From NCBI GenBank assembly GCA_028023455.1, contig JAQFVV010006220.1, positions 9,319,916 through 9,383,915 of the forward strand: a stretch of DNA of 64,000 bases. The letters run 5' to 3'. Positions within the stretch are counted from its first letter, which is position 1. The number at the start of each line of letters is the position of its first letter. Position numbers and translations under genes: made by a program. Below the pieces are notes generated by a model. The model worked only from the letters and a program-made list of their open reading frames with translations, made no database searches and was not told where the DNA came from. Positions 1-11,787 of this stretch are shown here, one piece after another. Source of the DNA: Epiperipatus broadwayi (Eukaryota; Onychophora; Udeonychophora; Euonychophora; Peripatidae).

Positions 1-2287
1 AAGTAAAATTACATTTATCTAATTAAATAATTTTGAATAGGTGTCAAGCCGAATAACCACTGATACAATTTCTACACTTGTTTTCCAAAAACATTATACG
101 ATAAAAGAAAGAGGTCATTGGCTTGCCTGCGGTCATGAACATTAAGTTGTAAAAAAAAAAAAAATTATAAAACTGTATACTTGTTGTCACATAAAAATTG
201 TTTTTGAGTTTTCCAAAAAGAATATTCAACAAGCAACAGAAAAAAAAATACAACATTTGAGAATCTAAAATAAAATAAAATCAAAATAAAATATGTTTAC
301 TGTTGGGTTATTTGCAAATACATTTCAGTTTCCCATAAGAATTTCTTTAACCCTCTGCCATATTTATTCATATCATAAATAAAAAACATATAGCATTTAT
401 TAACAGCAAAATACATATTTATATGTGGTGTCCGCATTTGTTTATTTATAGGCGTATTATCACCATTCATCCTATTTATTTTAAATATAGTGTGTGTGTA
501 AGCAACAGAGAAATATACCTGCACAGACCACTCCTTTTATTATAATACGTACATTTGTTTGGACTGCAACTAATGCTTGCAGTCAACTTCGTGGCAGTCA
601 TTTAAAACTGACTGTCACATTATAGTATCTTTGAAGGCTCTTGAGGTGCTCTATGAGTGGCTCCTCTTTTCCCCCTTAATATAGTCTTATCTTTAAATTT
701 CATTGCCCCCCTTTTTATATCTATCACTATTACGGTTAAAACGTGCCAGGTTCGTCACCCCGGCTCTCAGTGGTACACTGCATGACCCACGTGATAGACC
801 TTCCTCCCTCATTTTTACCCTTATGGAAAGATATTGTTTTGTAATATGCCAAATATTGGTAAAATTTTTAAACTCCTATTTTATGAACTATGCAACTTCA
901 TATATATATTCAGACATCACCGACCATCAATGCTATTTTCCCTTCTGATTACTTGAGAACTTTTCTACAAGTATATCCATCGCAAAATATGTCAATATTT
1001 AACTATATTTCCAAATATATGTTTAAACTTTTTCTGTTTTCTCTATTTCTCTTTTTTTTTTAAAAAAAAAAAAAATCGTTCTCCAACTTTTGTTTGGAAA
1101 GCTCTTTTTAAATTACATTAAGATGCCATTTTAATGCCCGTTCTCCACTATTCACAGCCCCATTTATTGGGACACCATTTTAACGTCTACCTGTAATCTT
1201 ATTCTAAGAATTGAGTGTGTACAAGTTATTTCCTTAAGCTTTGAGTAGGTATATTTATGAGCATGGGCTAAATCCTATCTCAAGTGCCAGTCTTATCCAT
1301 TAATAAGACTTATACCTCTCAAAAACATAAAAAAAAGAATTCAGTGGTCCCTCTTTGGGTATCTTATCAAGACAATATAGTATATATTCATTCTATAATT
1401 AAGAATTAAAATACTTAGATCTGTGAATATAAATAAAATGTAATAAAAGCTGATACAGGCTGAAAAATATCCATTTTTAATCTTTAGTAGTGTAAGGGAC
1501 TGGGATAATTTGCATTAGTGGCAAATTATATTAGACCCCAGACTACTTACATTTTTCTAGCTTAATAGTTCATTCTTATTAATTATCTGCTATTAGATCT
1601 TTCTGAATGTTTTTTTTAATATTGGAGGCTTTCGGTGTTCTCTTGAGTCCACCTGATTTTCTTCTTATCAGCTAATTACTATTAAAAATGATTAATATCT
1701 AGGGAAAACTCTGGCTTGACTTGTTCCACTACAATCTACCAATTAGTTTTATTTAACTTATATTTATTTAATATCATTATTTATCATCAGCCAGATTCTA
1801 AAAAAAATGATTCTACCTACTATAAAATTTAGAAGTAAATTTAAATTTTCCAAGTACTACCCTCCAGCTCTAACACTTATTGTAAATGCTGCTTCCTATT
1901 ACACTTGTGCTAAAGGTAGAGCAATAAATGCACAGCAAATATTTATTTTTAATTAAACTCTGTACACAATATTTATTAACCAGTAGGCTGTACTTCTATC
2001 AAATTCTTCATCATCATTAAAAGAAAAAAGTTATTGCATTCATATATTGTGTATGTGCATATATATATATTCACAATATATATATTATAAAATTTAGTCA
2101 TAAATATATGTAAACTTAAAATTAAATGAGACATTTATTATTATAAAACTATCTGAATAAGATTACTAACTAGTGGCAATTTAAAATATAGCAACACAGT
2201 TAATTATAATCAGTATGATGAAAGATTTTTAATAACCAAAAATAATTTCATAAAATAAATAAATCTAAATTTCTAAACAAAACTTAC
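1..2287. other. TFB1M intron 3 (partial); no gene recognised
   Basis: This is the part of the third intron inside the window. I searched the minus strand for the missing TFB1M C-terminal exon and did not find it. Most is simple AT-rich DNA with AT/TATA tracts (about 2045-2095). A less AT-rich patch at about 560-1200 looks like an old interspersed repeat of unknown family. It includes a Pol III B-box-like GGTTCG near 749, but no matching A box was convincing. Confidence 0.6.
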
Positions 2288-2441
2288 TGAATTCCTTTTT
2301 TGCAATATTTTTGACGAAAGTGAAAAATAGCAGCAACTACTTTTTCAACAGATTTAAATGGAACTTCAATGAGTGGATTCACTCTGGGTTCGAGAGTAAC
2401 GACAGCAGCATCAACTTCAGGTTTGGGTACAAAATGTTTAC
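2288..2441 (-). CDS. TFB1M: TFB1M coding exon 3: C-terminal helical domain start
   Basis: This short exon has no ATG of its own. The acceptor TTCTAG precedes GTAAACATTTTG. The leading GT completes the Gly codon left in phase 1 by the previous exon, giving QGKHFVPKPEVDAAVV. FVPKPEVD (214-221) is a signature of the family at the start of the C-terminal domain. It is followed by PLIEVPFKSVEKVV and IFHFRQKYCKKG, which align with the vertebrate protein segment by segment. The exon ends ATTCA|GTAAGT in phase 2. The remaining C-terminal exon or exons (about 80 residues in other animals) were not found in 1-2287 and should lie to the left of the window. Confidence 0.93.
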
Positions 2442-2820
2442 CTAGAATTTATATATATGTATATAATGTATATTCAATCATAAAAAAAATGTTCTAAACA
2501 TAATATGATTTTATTTTCGCCATTATCTAAAAACATCTTTTATAATCCATAAATAAAAACTAATTAAAGAAGCAAACATTAGTCACCAATCAAATATAAC
2601 TGCTGAACACAGATCAAACTTACACTTTCAGAATTTTTTTAAACAAAATAATATATTATTGAATGTACAATAACTATGATGGCAAAGAATAAAAAAAAGA
2701 TTATCAGTCTCAACTTAGACGTTTATAATACATTACTTTTAATGGCAATATATGTAACTAAATAAAAAGAGTTAGTTATGCATACATATAGCAACCACTC
2801 CAAGGAAAGAAAAAAGAAAC

Positions 2821-2853
2821 TGCTCTAGAAATGACCTGAAGGTTTGTGATGAT
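2821..2853 (+). repeat. Left direct repeat (candidate PLE target-site duplication)
   Basis: The sequence tgctctagaaatga, a 6-nt stretch, then ggtttgtgatgat is repeated in the same orientation at 11761-11787. The adjoining element ends (from about 2860 rightward, and to about 11760 from the left) are in inverted orientation. Because the repeat is direct while the element termini are inverted, it is better explained as flanking target DNA than as part of the element. Confidence 0.65.
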
Positions 2854-2859
2854 AGCGTA

Positions 2860-4122
2860 TTAGATATGATATGTTGGACTATTCCCATCATATCAGTAAA
2901 TGTTGAATATATAAATAATTTTAGACTTCATTTAAACTTTTCAAATACAAACAAGTAAACAACACCAGTTAATAATGACACATTTCGAATAGTATTATCT
3001 TCCATTCTTCTTCAGGTGTTGCTGACCTGACCGGTGACAGTATCACAGGAGTCAAACTCACACCTTTAAATTCTTGAATACCGAATTTAAGGCAAACACA
3101 CTAACCAACAGCTATTTTGTCAAAGGTAACAGATAGTAGAAATTTCATATATTTATATATTTGGGTTGGTTCAAATCCTCCTGACTCCATCAATTTTTTT
3201 TTCATTAATTTTTTTTAAGAGAAAGGTTAATTAGAGGCTTCCATACACTGTGTATTACCACACTGAGTTGACTTATAGAATTATTTGTCATTGTCATATG
3301 AGCAGCTTTCTTGAATTTTCTTCATTGCACCTTTTTTTCTCTATCCAATATTTTTGTATTTTCCCACCTAAACATAAGATCATTAGTATATACATGGTCT
3401 GCTACTGCAGACACATCTGTTTTTTTCTCTTTTAACTATTAGTTTGTGTTCTTTTAACTGCTGATCAACAGTCTGACCGGTCTCACCAATATATTTCCTT
3501 TCACATTCACATAGTACTTCATAAATGCAGTTTTGGATCTTCAGAATTTCCAGTTTAGGCTTGGTGAAAGTTAAATTTCCTCAAAGTGTGGTATAGATTT
3601 GGAAATATTGATTGCAGATTTTTTTAAATTGGTCTGCCATGCCTGGTATGTAGAAATATACTACAATGCAAATAATTGCAGTTTTTTAGTCTCTTTTTGT
3701 TGTTTATTAAAGGTTTTCTTGATGACAGCTGGTGGATAACCATCCTCCATGATAGTTTGTTCTATGTAAATGTTTTCATTTTCCAAATCACTGGTTTCTG
3801 AACCAACTTCCTTTGGTCTATTCCATAGTGATAGTATAATTCCATGTTTGGTGCTTCTGGTATGATCTATGCAAATGTTTTCATTTTCCGAGCTGACTTC
3901 CTTTGCTTTTTTTCATAGTGATAATATAATTCCATATTTAGTGTTTCTTGTGTAATTAGATGTATATACCAAGTACTTGCCAGTCTGTGTTGGTTTCTTT
4001 TACACTGTTGTTTTTTACTTTGCCCTGAGGGAGTCTTGTCACAAGAACATCTACAAATGCCAATTTATCATACTGATCCCATTGTGAATTTAAATGAAGG
4101 ATATGTTGATGTGCATCTAGAA
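2860..4122 (-). mobile_element. PLE copy A, 3' part: GIY-YIG endonuclease and 3' UTR
   Basis: Read on the minus strand, this is the distal half of a Penelope-like element. Near 3560-3440 is a decayed but clear GIY-YIG endonuclease core, IYEVLCEC then RKYIGETG and LKEHKL, the nuclease PLEs carry after their reverse transcriptase. Downstream is a tail similar to that of copies B and C (about 3435-3200), then a 3' UTR shared with copy C (inverted) and with the fragment at 21.2 kb. Frames are broken by stops and indels. The 5' continuation of copy A resumes at 8564, on the other side of the hAT insertion. Confidence 0.8.
4115..4122 (+). repeat. hAT target-site duplication, left
   Basis: The octamer atctagaa directly abuts the left terminus and is repeated exactly at 8556-8563. 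Confidence 0.9.
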
Positions 4123-6829
4123 CAGTGGTCTTCAACCACCGGGCCACAGAAGTTTTCTGCCGGGCTGCGCTAGACTGGCAAGAAAGTTAATAATAACAAA
4201 ATAATGAGATTTTAAACTTTTAATTAATATAAAGTTTTTATTTATTTTTTCATCGCATTTTTACCCTGTTAAAAAATAAGAAACAGAAAAAAATGAAATC
4301 TAATCAATCATACATAAATTAATTTGTTTTTCTATTTATCACAGATGTTTATGGAGAGATAGAATTAAATTTATTATTTTTCTAAAAAAATTTAAAATTA
4401 AACAAAAAAAGGTTTTTTATTATACAAACTCCAGTTGCTTTTGATAGCCAATCACGGTCGCTTGTTGGCATTGTTTATGTGTTAAAACAAGATCAAAACT
4501 TTTGACTTTTTCAAGTTTCGTTTTCTTTTTTTTTTTGTTTAAAAATACGCCCACTTTTTTTTTTGGCCTATAAGGCAATATTTTTTGGTTTTATTTGTAT
4601 ACTGCTAATATACTAAAACTTTTATTTTTAAAACCAATTTCTGTTAATCTTTTTTAAAAAGTAAAAACAAACAAAAATAACTTTGTGATTTTTTTTTTGG
4701 CTTTATTTCTATTGCGCGATATCTGTTTTACTATTTTTTTAAAAAAACTTTTCCTATTAATTACATTTTTTGATCCTTTCAACACATCAGCACACACACA
4801 AAAAAAATTACATCAAAACTTCAGACTTTTACATGTTTCGTTTTATTTTTTCAGATTTAAAATACGGCGAATTTTTTTTTGACTGTATGGTGATTAATTA
4901 CGCGATTTCTATTTTGCCCTTACTACTATCAAAAGACAACTTCCATATATTGAAGCAGTCAATCTTAGCTTAAGATTGTGCTTCATGTTTCTACCTACTA
5001 ACCTATGTTTAAATCCCTATTTCCCATCCCGCTCCTTTTGTCATGTATATATATATTTTATGTATATATTTGAGATGCGCGCCTAAATTATAAAATGTAA
5101 TGTTTCAATAACATGTTTTAAAATTATTATTAATTCTTTTTTATCAATTATTAATTCTTTTTATTGATTATTAGTTTTTTTTTTTATTAAAGTATTATAG
5201 GCGCGACTCAAAAGTATATATAGGAGCAAAACTCAAAATATTGATTTTTTAAAATATTTTATTATACATCATTTTTTAACTTTTTAAATTGCTTGTTTTT
5301 TTATTAAACTTTTATAGAATCCAATATGGAAGATGCTGCAGTAATTGTCTAAACATAATTAAGGGTTGGAAGCACTATTGTTTTAATCAGGGGTAGGTAT
5401 TTTTAGTTTTATTTAAAAGGGGATTAAGATTAGAGATACTTTTGTTAAAAACATGTTGTCAAATCTATTTCTAATCTGGAAATAGATTTGAATTTATTTT
5501 TGGATGTTATCTTACTGTTGCATCTTCAAAAACAACTGATAAAAGAAAATGTATAAAATGACTGAATTTTGAATCACAGGGAAGATTAGTTACTATTGAG
5601 AGAATGGATTGTAAACATATTACACATCGCTTGAAACTTAAAATGATGTAGCAGTAAATCCACCATTCTTCATCGGCCCTTGGGTCATCATCTGCCGCTG
5701 CCATAATATTCTGCTACCCTCAAGTGAAGTAAAGGCCCGATGGAGAACTTTAAAATGTAATAGAAACTTGCTGTCACTAAGAAGAATTCATTTGGATCCT
5801 CAATTTGTCATGCATGAGCCATACTTTGAAAATAGACATTAAATTTGCACAAGGTAACTCTTATGCTACTATTTGAAAATGAATCTAGCCTCACTAATCT
5901 CAAATCCTATCAAGATTTCTTTTAATATATTATTTAACTTTGTTTTTGTTAATATGTAATTTGCTTTTAGTTAATTTCTATATATAATATGTAAATTGCT
6001 CTCAAATGATTTCTTTAAATTTAATTCTATCTCATATGCTCTAACTTTCTTTAACTTTGGTGCGGTCAATTATTTATAGTTATTTATTATTTGATTTTAT
6101 ATATATGCTTTTATTATTATTCTGCCAATCTCTAACAATCTGATGAGTTGAATTTTGTAAAATCTTTTCTTCCTTTTAAGTAAACCTTCATGGATTAAGG
6201 TTTTTAATGTCCCCTTTTAAAACATAATGCATTATTAATTAATAAGCTCGCCAGATTGTTTTATGTCAACATTTTGTTTATGCTTTAATATAAAAATATA
6301 TATATTTGTTTAACTCTGGATTTTCTACTTGGGGCGAATCCAGAACTTTGGTTAATTAACGCTTTGAAATTTTAAAATATTCTTTATTCACTTCTGAAAA
6401 GGTGACCGATTATTTGTTTTCTATATAACTGCTAGTTATTTTTTTTCTATACTCTTAAAATAGTCTATGCTTAAAATATCAAATACAGTATTTATATATT
6501 CCAGTTATTGTAAAATCAATGAAGGTGGGATTGATTTATTTAAAAATAGCAGAAAAGGGTGTGGGTGAATCTTAATGTTTCTTTTACTAAATCAAATCTT
6601 AACGTATATTTTATTAATTTGAAATCTAAATCTGAATGTTTCTTTTGCTAAACAAAATCTTCCAAGTATATTTTAATAAATGAAATCTCTCTCTCTCTAT
6701 ATATATATATAACTGCATAGTGTATTATTTGTCTAAATTATAGTACTCAAACAAGGGTCATTTATTTTAAAGCAGTAAAATTTATTCAACGTCATTAGAG
6801 ACATTCATTCGTACTGCGTTATTGACATT

Positions 6830-6965
6830 TAGCATATCTTCGTATATACATACTACGTGCTTCTAGTCTTCTAATCTGGGGGTTGCGATAAGTTCGAACC
6901 CATAGATTTCTTCTCATATCTCATTATGTAGATAGTTGAGCTATCCGGAATCACATTTATTTCGT
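6830..6965 (-). mobile_element. Possible tRNA-derived SINE relic inside the hAT element
   Basis: On the minus strand, an A-box-like TAGCTCAAC is followed about 45 bp later by a strong B-box GGTTCGAACTT. Around it is a locally less AT-rich stretch that continues as non-tRNA sequence towards 7140. The spacing suits a Pol III internal promoter. I cannot fold a convincing full tRNA, so a SINE head is more likely than a gene. The assignment is tentative. Confidence 0.35.
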
Positions 6966-7420
6966 ATAAAATGCCTCAGGCAGTGATCCCGTAAGTTTGG
7001 CACACGCTATGCATATTCACTTTGTAAATAAAAGGCCTCTCGCGTCGATTATACCAGCAAAAGTCTGGGCCATGCCATGCCTATCCACTTTTCTCTAAGC
7101 ACTACCCAAGAAGGGGGGCTTAGACTTCATTCTCATCCAGAAGCATGACCATTTCCTCTTAGTTATTTTTAGGCTACTATGTCAGCACCGCAAACTTCTT
7201 CATATTATTATTATTATTATTTCCTTTGCTTATGACCTAGTTTTAGTGCTGTAATAATACTGAAATTGCGCTCTGTTTAAAATATATATAAATGCAAACT
7301 ACTTCTAGTTTTATTGATTAAATTTATTTGTCTTATACAATTCCACCGTCATAATCTATATATCTATTTAAGAGTATATGACTTGGGAAAAATAAAGCGT
7401 TCGTCTTACTATTGTTAAAA

Positions 7421-7490
7421 TAATTTTTCATTAAATATTTTGTCATAGATTCAAATAATTTTTCATTAAATATTTTGTCATAGATTCAAA
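7421..7490 (+). repeat. Perfect 35-bp tandem duplication
   Basis: A 35-bp unit beginning taatttttcattaaat and ending catagattcaaa occurs twice head-to-tail (7421-7455 and 7456-7490) with no mismatch that I can see. It is a recent slippage or repair duplication within the hAT interior. Confidence 0.9.
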
Positions 7491-8555
7491 TACAATCAAA
7501 TGTTTTTAAATGTATTTTATTTATTTTCACGACCATAATGGCGTGAAAATAATTTATCTTAAATGTATAATGAATCTCAGAATGCTCCCCTAAATAATGT
7601 TAGTCACCATGTTTCAGAACCGTAATCCAAGTGTTAATATTTTATGTAACTTCTTTCTAATAGTTGATTGGCATCTTAATATTGGACCCACCAAAGATGT
7701 GTGTTTATTTGTAATATATTATTTAGCTAATAGAGAGCATATGAGAAATACCGCTTGCTCATTCACACACACACTAATGCATATAATTAATTTATAAATG
7801 TATAATAATTTGTCAGTATATTAATCTATATTTTATTGTCTAACTTATTTGAGTAGTTCGAATTCCTTTTCCTCCACTTCCACATATTACAGCCATGCTT
7901 ATGTATATTTTAATATAGTCATAGTTAATAGATGTCTCATTGTTTTGCTCAGCTTTGCTAGTTGGCCGGATTAAGATTAATTCTCATGTGCCATCACTAT
8001 TATGTTATTCATTAGGTGTTAGATCTGGGGCTTAGAGAGTGGGTTTGAATTCAGGCTGGTCATTGATCTAAATCTTGGGCTTGACTGGGTTTGAAGTACA
8101 CTTTGAGAGTTCCAGCTCATGTTAGATGGATAAACATGTTTTGACCAGCACAATATATATATAACCATCTTGTATATTTAACATTAAATACAGATAATAC
8201 ATTTATCATAATCATTGCCAGGTGATTACACTAGCTATGATATTTCTCAACATTCAGGTGAATAACATTTTATTCTTGAATGTTTTAACAATGAAATAAT
8301 AAACATAGAAATGTAAGCCCATTAATGAAAACGATTGTTATTGTACTGTTTTCTGTGTTCAGCATGTGACGGTAAGCAACACCATTACAATACACAATAA
8401 GTAGTGTGCTGTTTTGATCAGTTATAACAATTATGCTTATCTAAGGTTAAGCAGATTACATCTTTAAGAAAATTTATCTGTAAACTTCTGCCGGTCCATG
8501 AAATCTTATCCTTATTTTTGCCGGGCCGCAGTTGTGAAAAGGTTGAAGACCACTG

Positions 8556-8563
8556 ATCTAGAA
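8556..8563 (+). repeat. hAT target-site duplication, right
   Basis: The octamer atctagaa directly abuts the right terminus. It is identical to 4115-4122. Confidence 0.9.
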
Positions 8564-9093
8564 TAACTGTAATTGCACCTCATCATGTGGTCATACCATA
8601 AATGTATCAACATAGTGAAGCCACAGTTAAGGCAGACATGAAGTAGTATTTATGGTTGTAGTTTCAATTTCTTCCATATAAATATTAGTCAGCAAAAACA
8701 ACAGTAGTGAACCCATGGCTAACCCTTAATTTTGTTGGCAGAATTTGAACTTATATTGAAAGTATATTGTTGTTATACAGAATGTTAATAATTCCAGTAT
8801 ACTATTAATAGTTGTTCTTTTTTGTAGACTATTATCATCATATAACATTTCCCTTACAATAAATGATACCTCATCACATGGCACATTTGTAAATAGACTT
8901 TCCTCATCAAAGCTTACCAATATGTCAGTTCTTTCTGTTTTCATGTCCTTGACTAATTCTACCAAGTGCTTAAAAGACCTTACAAAAGATTGTGTCCCAT
9001 ATGTACAAGAATATTGAAAATATATCTCGACAAATTTCTCACATGGCAAATTTCTAAAACTAATAATAGGCCTTAATGGATCTAGTGATAGTA
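8564..9093 (-). pseudogene. PLE copy A, 5' part: truncated reverse transcriptase
   Basis: Minus-strand coding remnant of a PLE reverse transcriptase. RPIISFRN, the block with FDEESLFTNVP and the downstream LHYVDTF (near 8605-8625) are recognisable RT motifs. The copy is truncated just upstream of RPII, where it is joined directly to the 3' UTR of copy B, so the N-terminal RT is missing. The active-site motif reads YVDT where PLEs normally have YVDD followed by T: one Asp codon is absent, exactly as in copy B. Stops and frameshifts make this non-coding today. Confidence 0.8.
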
Positions 9094-10890
9094 TTAGCAT
9101 AGGAGTCAAACTCGCATCTTTAGATTCTCAAATATAGAATTTAAGGCAAAAGCTATAACAGCTATTCTGCCAAAGGCAACAGGTATTAGAAATTTCATGT
9201 ATTTATGTATAAGGGCTAATTCAAATCCTCCATAGTCCTCCAATTTTTTTTTCTGAGAGCAAGGTTAATTAGAGGCTTCCATACATTGTATATGCCACAC
9301 TGGGTTGATGTAAAAGATTTGGTATTGTCATCCAAATGACTTCCTTGAATTTTCTTCTTTGGATCCTTTTCCATTCTATCCAATATTTTCATATATTCCC
9401 AAGTAAACATAAGGTCATTAGTCCATATATGGTCTGCTACTGTAAACACATCTGCTTTTCTCTTTTAACCATTAGTTTGTGTTCGTTCAATTGCTATTCA
9501 ACAGGGCAACATGTTTCCCCAATATATTTCCTTCCACATTCACATGGCATTTCATATATGCAGTTTTGTTCATCAGCATTTATAATTTAGACTTAGTAAA
9601 AGTAAAAATTTTTCAAAGCATGGTATGGCTTTGAAAAACTGTTCTACTGTTATATTGATTGCAGATTTTAATTTGTCTGCCATGCCTGGTATGTATGGAT
9701 ACAGTCAATAACTGTTTTTTTTTCTTTTTCTCTTTTGATGTCTCTTTTTGTTGTCTATTAAAGATTTTCATGATGAATGCTGATGGATAATCATTCATGA
9801 GAGTTTGTTCTACATGAATCTTTTCATTTTCCAAATCACCGGTTTCGAAACAGCTCCCTTTGGTCTGTTCTATAATGATAGTATAATTCCATGTTTAGTG
9901 CTTCTAGTATGATTGAATGTTTTAATAATTAATAGAGCTATTGGTACGCTCTCTATGTGCATGATTGAATGTTTATGCCAAGTACTTGCCAATATGTGTT
10001 GTTTTCCTATGCACTGTTGTTTTAACTTCAAATCTTGTCACAAGAACATCTAACAATGCCAATTTGTTCTTGTTCTGATTCCATTCTGAATTGAAAGAGA
10101 TATATTGCTGATATGAAACCAGAATGACTGTAATTGCACCTCATCAAGTGGCCACACCACAAATGTATCAACATAGTAAAGCCATACATGAGGTGGTCAT
10201 AGAGTAGTATTTATGGCTGTAGTTTCAAGTTCTTCCATATAAATGCTGCTTAGAAAGGGTGACAGTGGTGATCCCATGGCCATCCCTTGATTTTGTTGGA
10301 AGAATTCTGATTTACACTAAATGTATATTGTGGTTATGCATCATATTTATAATTCCATTACACACTTATCACCATATAACCTTTTCTTTACAATAGACAA
10401 TGCCTCATCATATGGGACATTTGTAAATAGATTTTCCAGGTCAAAGTTTACCAGTATGTCAATTCCTTCCATTTTCATATCCCTGACTAGTTCTACAAAA
10501 AGCTTAGAATCCCTGATGAAGGATTTTGTCCTGTATGTCAATGAACTAAGAAATTTGAGAAGAAATCTGGACAAATTTTGATATGGTGAATTTCTAGAAC
10601 TAATGATAGGCCTAAATGAAACATTGTCTTTATGCATTTTAAGTAGTCCATACAGGTAAAGAATCTTGCTGAAATATGAAGTTAATTTCACCTTTTCAGA
10701 ATGATTGAAGTAACTGTGATGCTTCTAGAGTAATGCTTATAATTTTACCTCTGTATTTAGAATTGGATTTTTTTTTTTGCTATCTTTTTGTATTGACATG
10801 CTGTGAGAAGTCCTTGTATTTTGTTATTATAATCAGTTTCATCCATTACAATTGTAGTGTAACTTTTGTCAGAAGATCCCAGCAGGATTT
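9094..10890 (-). pseudogene. PLE copy B: reverse transcriptase plus GIY-YIG endonuclease, decayed
   Basis: This is the most complete PLE copy, minus strand. In order it shows the N-terminal RT block TIVMDETDYNNK (about 10865), LYGLLKMHK and FRPIISSRNSP (about 10660-10590), LFTNVPYDEA (about 10420), AMGSPLSPF (about 10285), the active site YVDTF (about 10165-10180), YIPGMADKL near 9690, and the GIY-YIG core IYEMPCEC, RKYIGET (9570-9500). A tail follows whose 9216-9449 portion is still open, then a 3' UTR down to 9094. Several stops and frameshifts break it. It is directly followed by the truncated copy A, head-to-tail. Confidence 0.85.
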
Positions 10891-10924
10891 AAACAAAACA
10901 GAAAAAAAAAATCACTGGTAATGT

Positions 10925-11760
10925 ACTGTATCCATACATATCAGGAATAGCAGAGCAATTATCAATTAAAGAAAATCTGCAGTCAATATAACATTAGAAC
11001 AGCTTACCAAAGTCATACTACACTTTGAGGAATTCTTAGTTCTACCAAGCCTTAACGGGAAATACTGAACAATAAAAACTACATCTATGAAATACCATGA
11101 GAATTTGGAAGAAAGTATATTGGTGAGACTTGACGCCCTGTTAAACAATGGTTGAAAGAACACATACTAATGATTAAAAGAGAAAAAACATATGTCTACA
11201 GTGGCAGACTGCATATATACTAATGATCCTGTGTTTAATTGGGAAAATATAAAAATATTAGAGAGAAAAAAAAGGCAAAGAAGAAAATTCAAGAAGCTAG
11301 CTGCTCATATGACAATGGCAAGTAATCCTATATGCCAAATCAATGTGGCAATACACAATATATGGAAGCCTCTAATTGATTTTGCTCTTAGAAAAAATTA
11401 ATTATTGAAAGACGCAGGAGAATTTAAACCAAATTCTCATATATAAATATATGAAATTTCTACTATTTGTTGCCTCTGACTGAATATTTCAGTTGGTTAG
11501 AGTGTTTGCCTTAAATTTGATATTCGAGAATCTAAAGGTGCGAATATGACACCTATAATAGTACTATCACTGGTTGGATCAGCAACACCTGAAGAAGAGT
11601 GTAGAATAATACTACTATAAATGCTGTGTCATTACCTATGTTGTATATTTGTGTGTTATTACTGACAAGTTGTTTGTATTTGAAAAGTTTAAAGTTTAAA
11701 ATTGTCTATACATTCAACATTTACTGATAGATGATGTAAATAGTCCAATATATTATCACA
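10925..11760 (+). pseudogene. PLE copy C: GIY-YIG endonuclease fragment and 3' UTR, opposite orientation
   Basis: A plus-strand 3' fragment of the same PLE family. It begins near the linker (YISGIAEQLSIKENLQS), continues through the endonuclease core (RKYIGET, stop, RPVKQWLKEH at about 11105-11165) and an open tail at 11192-11401 that parallels the copy B tail. It ends in the family 3' UTR (about 11460-11760), the reverse complement of 2860-3190. The RT is absent. With A and B it makes a structure whose inner 5' ends face each other near 10.9 kb. Confidence 0.8.
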
Positions 11761-11787
11761 TGCTCTAGAAATGAGTTTTGTGATGAT
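11761..11787 (+). repeat. Right direct repeat (candidate PLE target-site duplication)
   Basis: This matches the left repeat over tgctctagaaatga and gttttgtgatgat, lacking about six bases. See the left copy for the argument. The small differences suggest the insertion is old. Confidence 0.65.

Larger units (their letters stand above)
4123..8555. mobile_element. hAT-superfamily DNA transposon (no intact transposase)
   Basis: The element is delimited by a perfect 15-bp terminal inverted repeat, CAGTGGTCTTCAACC, at 4123-4137 and in reverse complement at 8541-8555. A CCGGGCC subterminal motif lies next to each end. It is flanked by a perfect 8-bp duplication, atctagaa (4115-4122 and 8556-8563). 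The CAGTGGT-type terminus and 8-bp target duplication are diagnostic of hAT. The PLE sequence it interrupts reads continuously once the insert and one duplication are ignored, as comparison with copy B near 10,110 shows. The 4.4-kb interior contains only short scattered open frames, none with recognisable hAT transposase or BED-finger motifs, so it is probably a non-autonomous or badly decayed copy. Confidence 0.9.
2821..11787. mobile_element. Compound Penelope-like element insertion (two tandem minus copies plus one opposed plus copy)
   Basis: A single block is built of three PLE pieces: copy A (minus), copy B (minus, head-to-tail behind A) and copy C (plus). The 3' ends of the element therefore point outward at both edges. 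The left and right edges carry the same direct-oriented sequence, tgctctagaaatga followed by gtttgtgatgat, at 2821-2853 and 11761-11787, differing by a small indel. Such direct repeats outside inverted element ends are what a long target-site duplication looks like. Tandem and inverted partial copies are established habits of PLEs. The block lies inside TFB1M intron 2 and is itself split by a hAT transposon. Confidence 0.75.

Noticed and set aside
5507-5704. Minus-strand 65-aa frame as a hAT transposase or gene
   Set aside because: It has no BED finger, no RW or dimerisation-domain motifs, and no extension in any frame.
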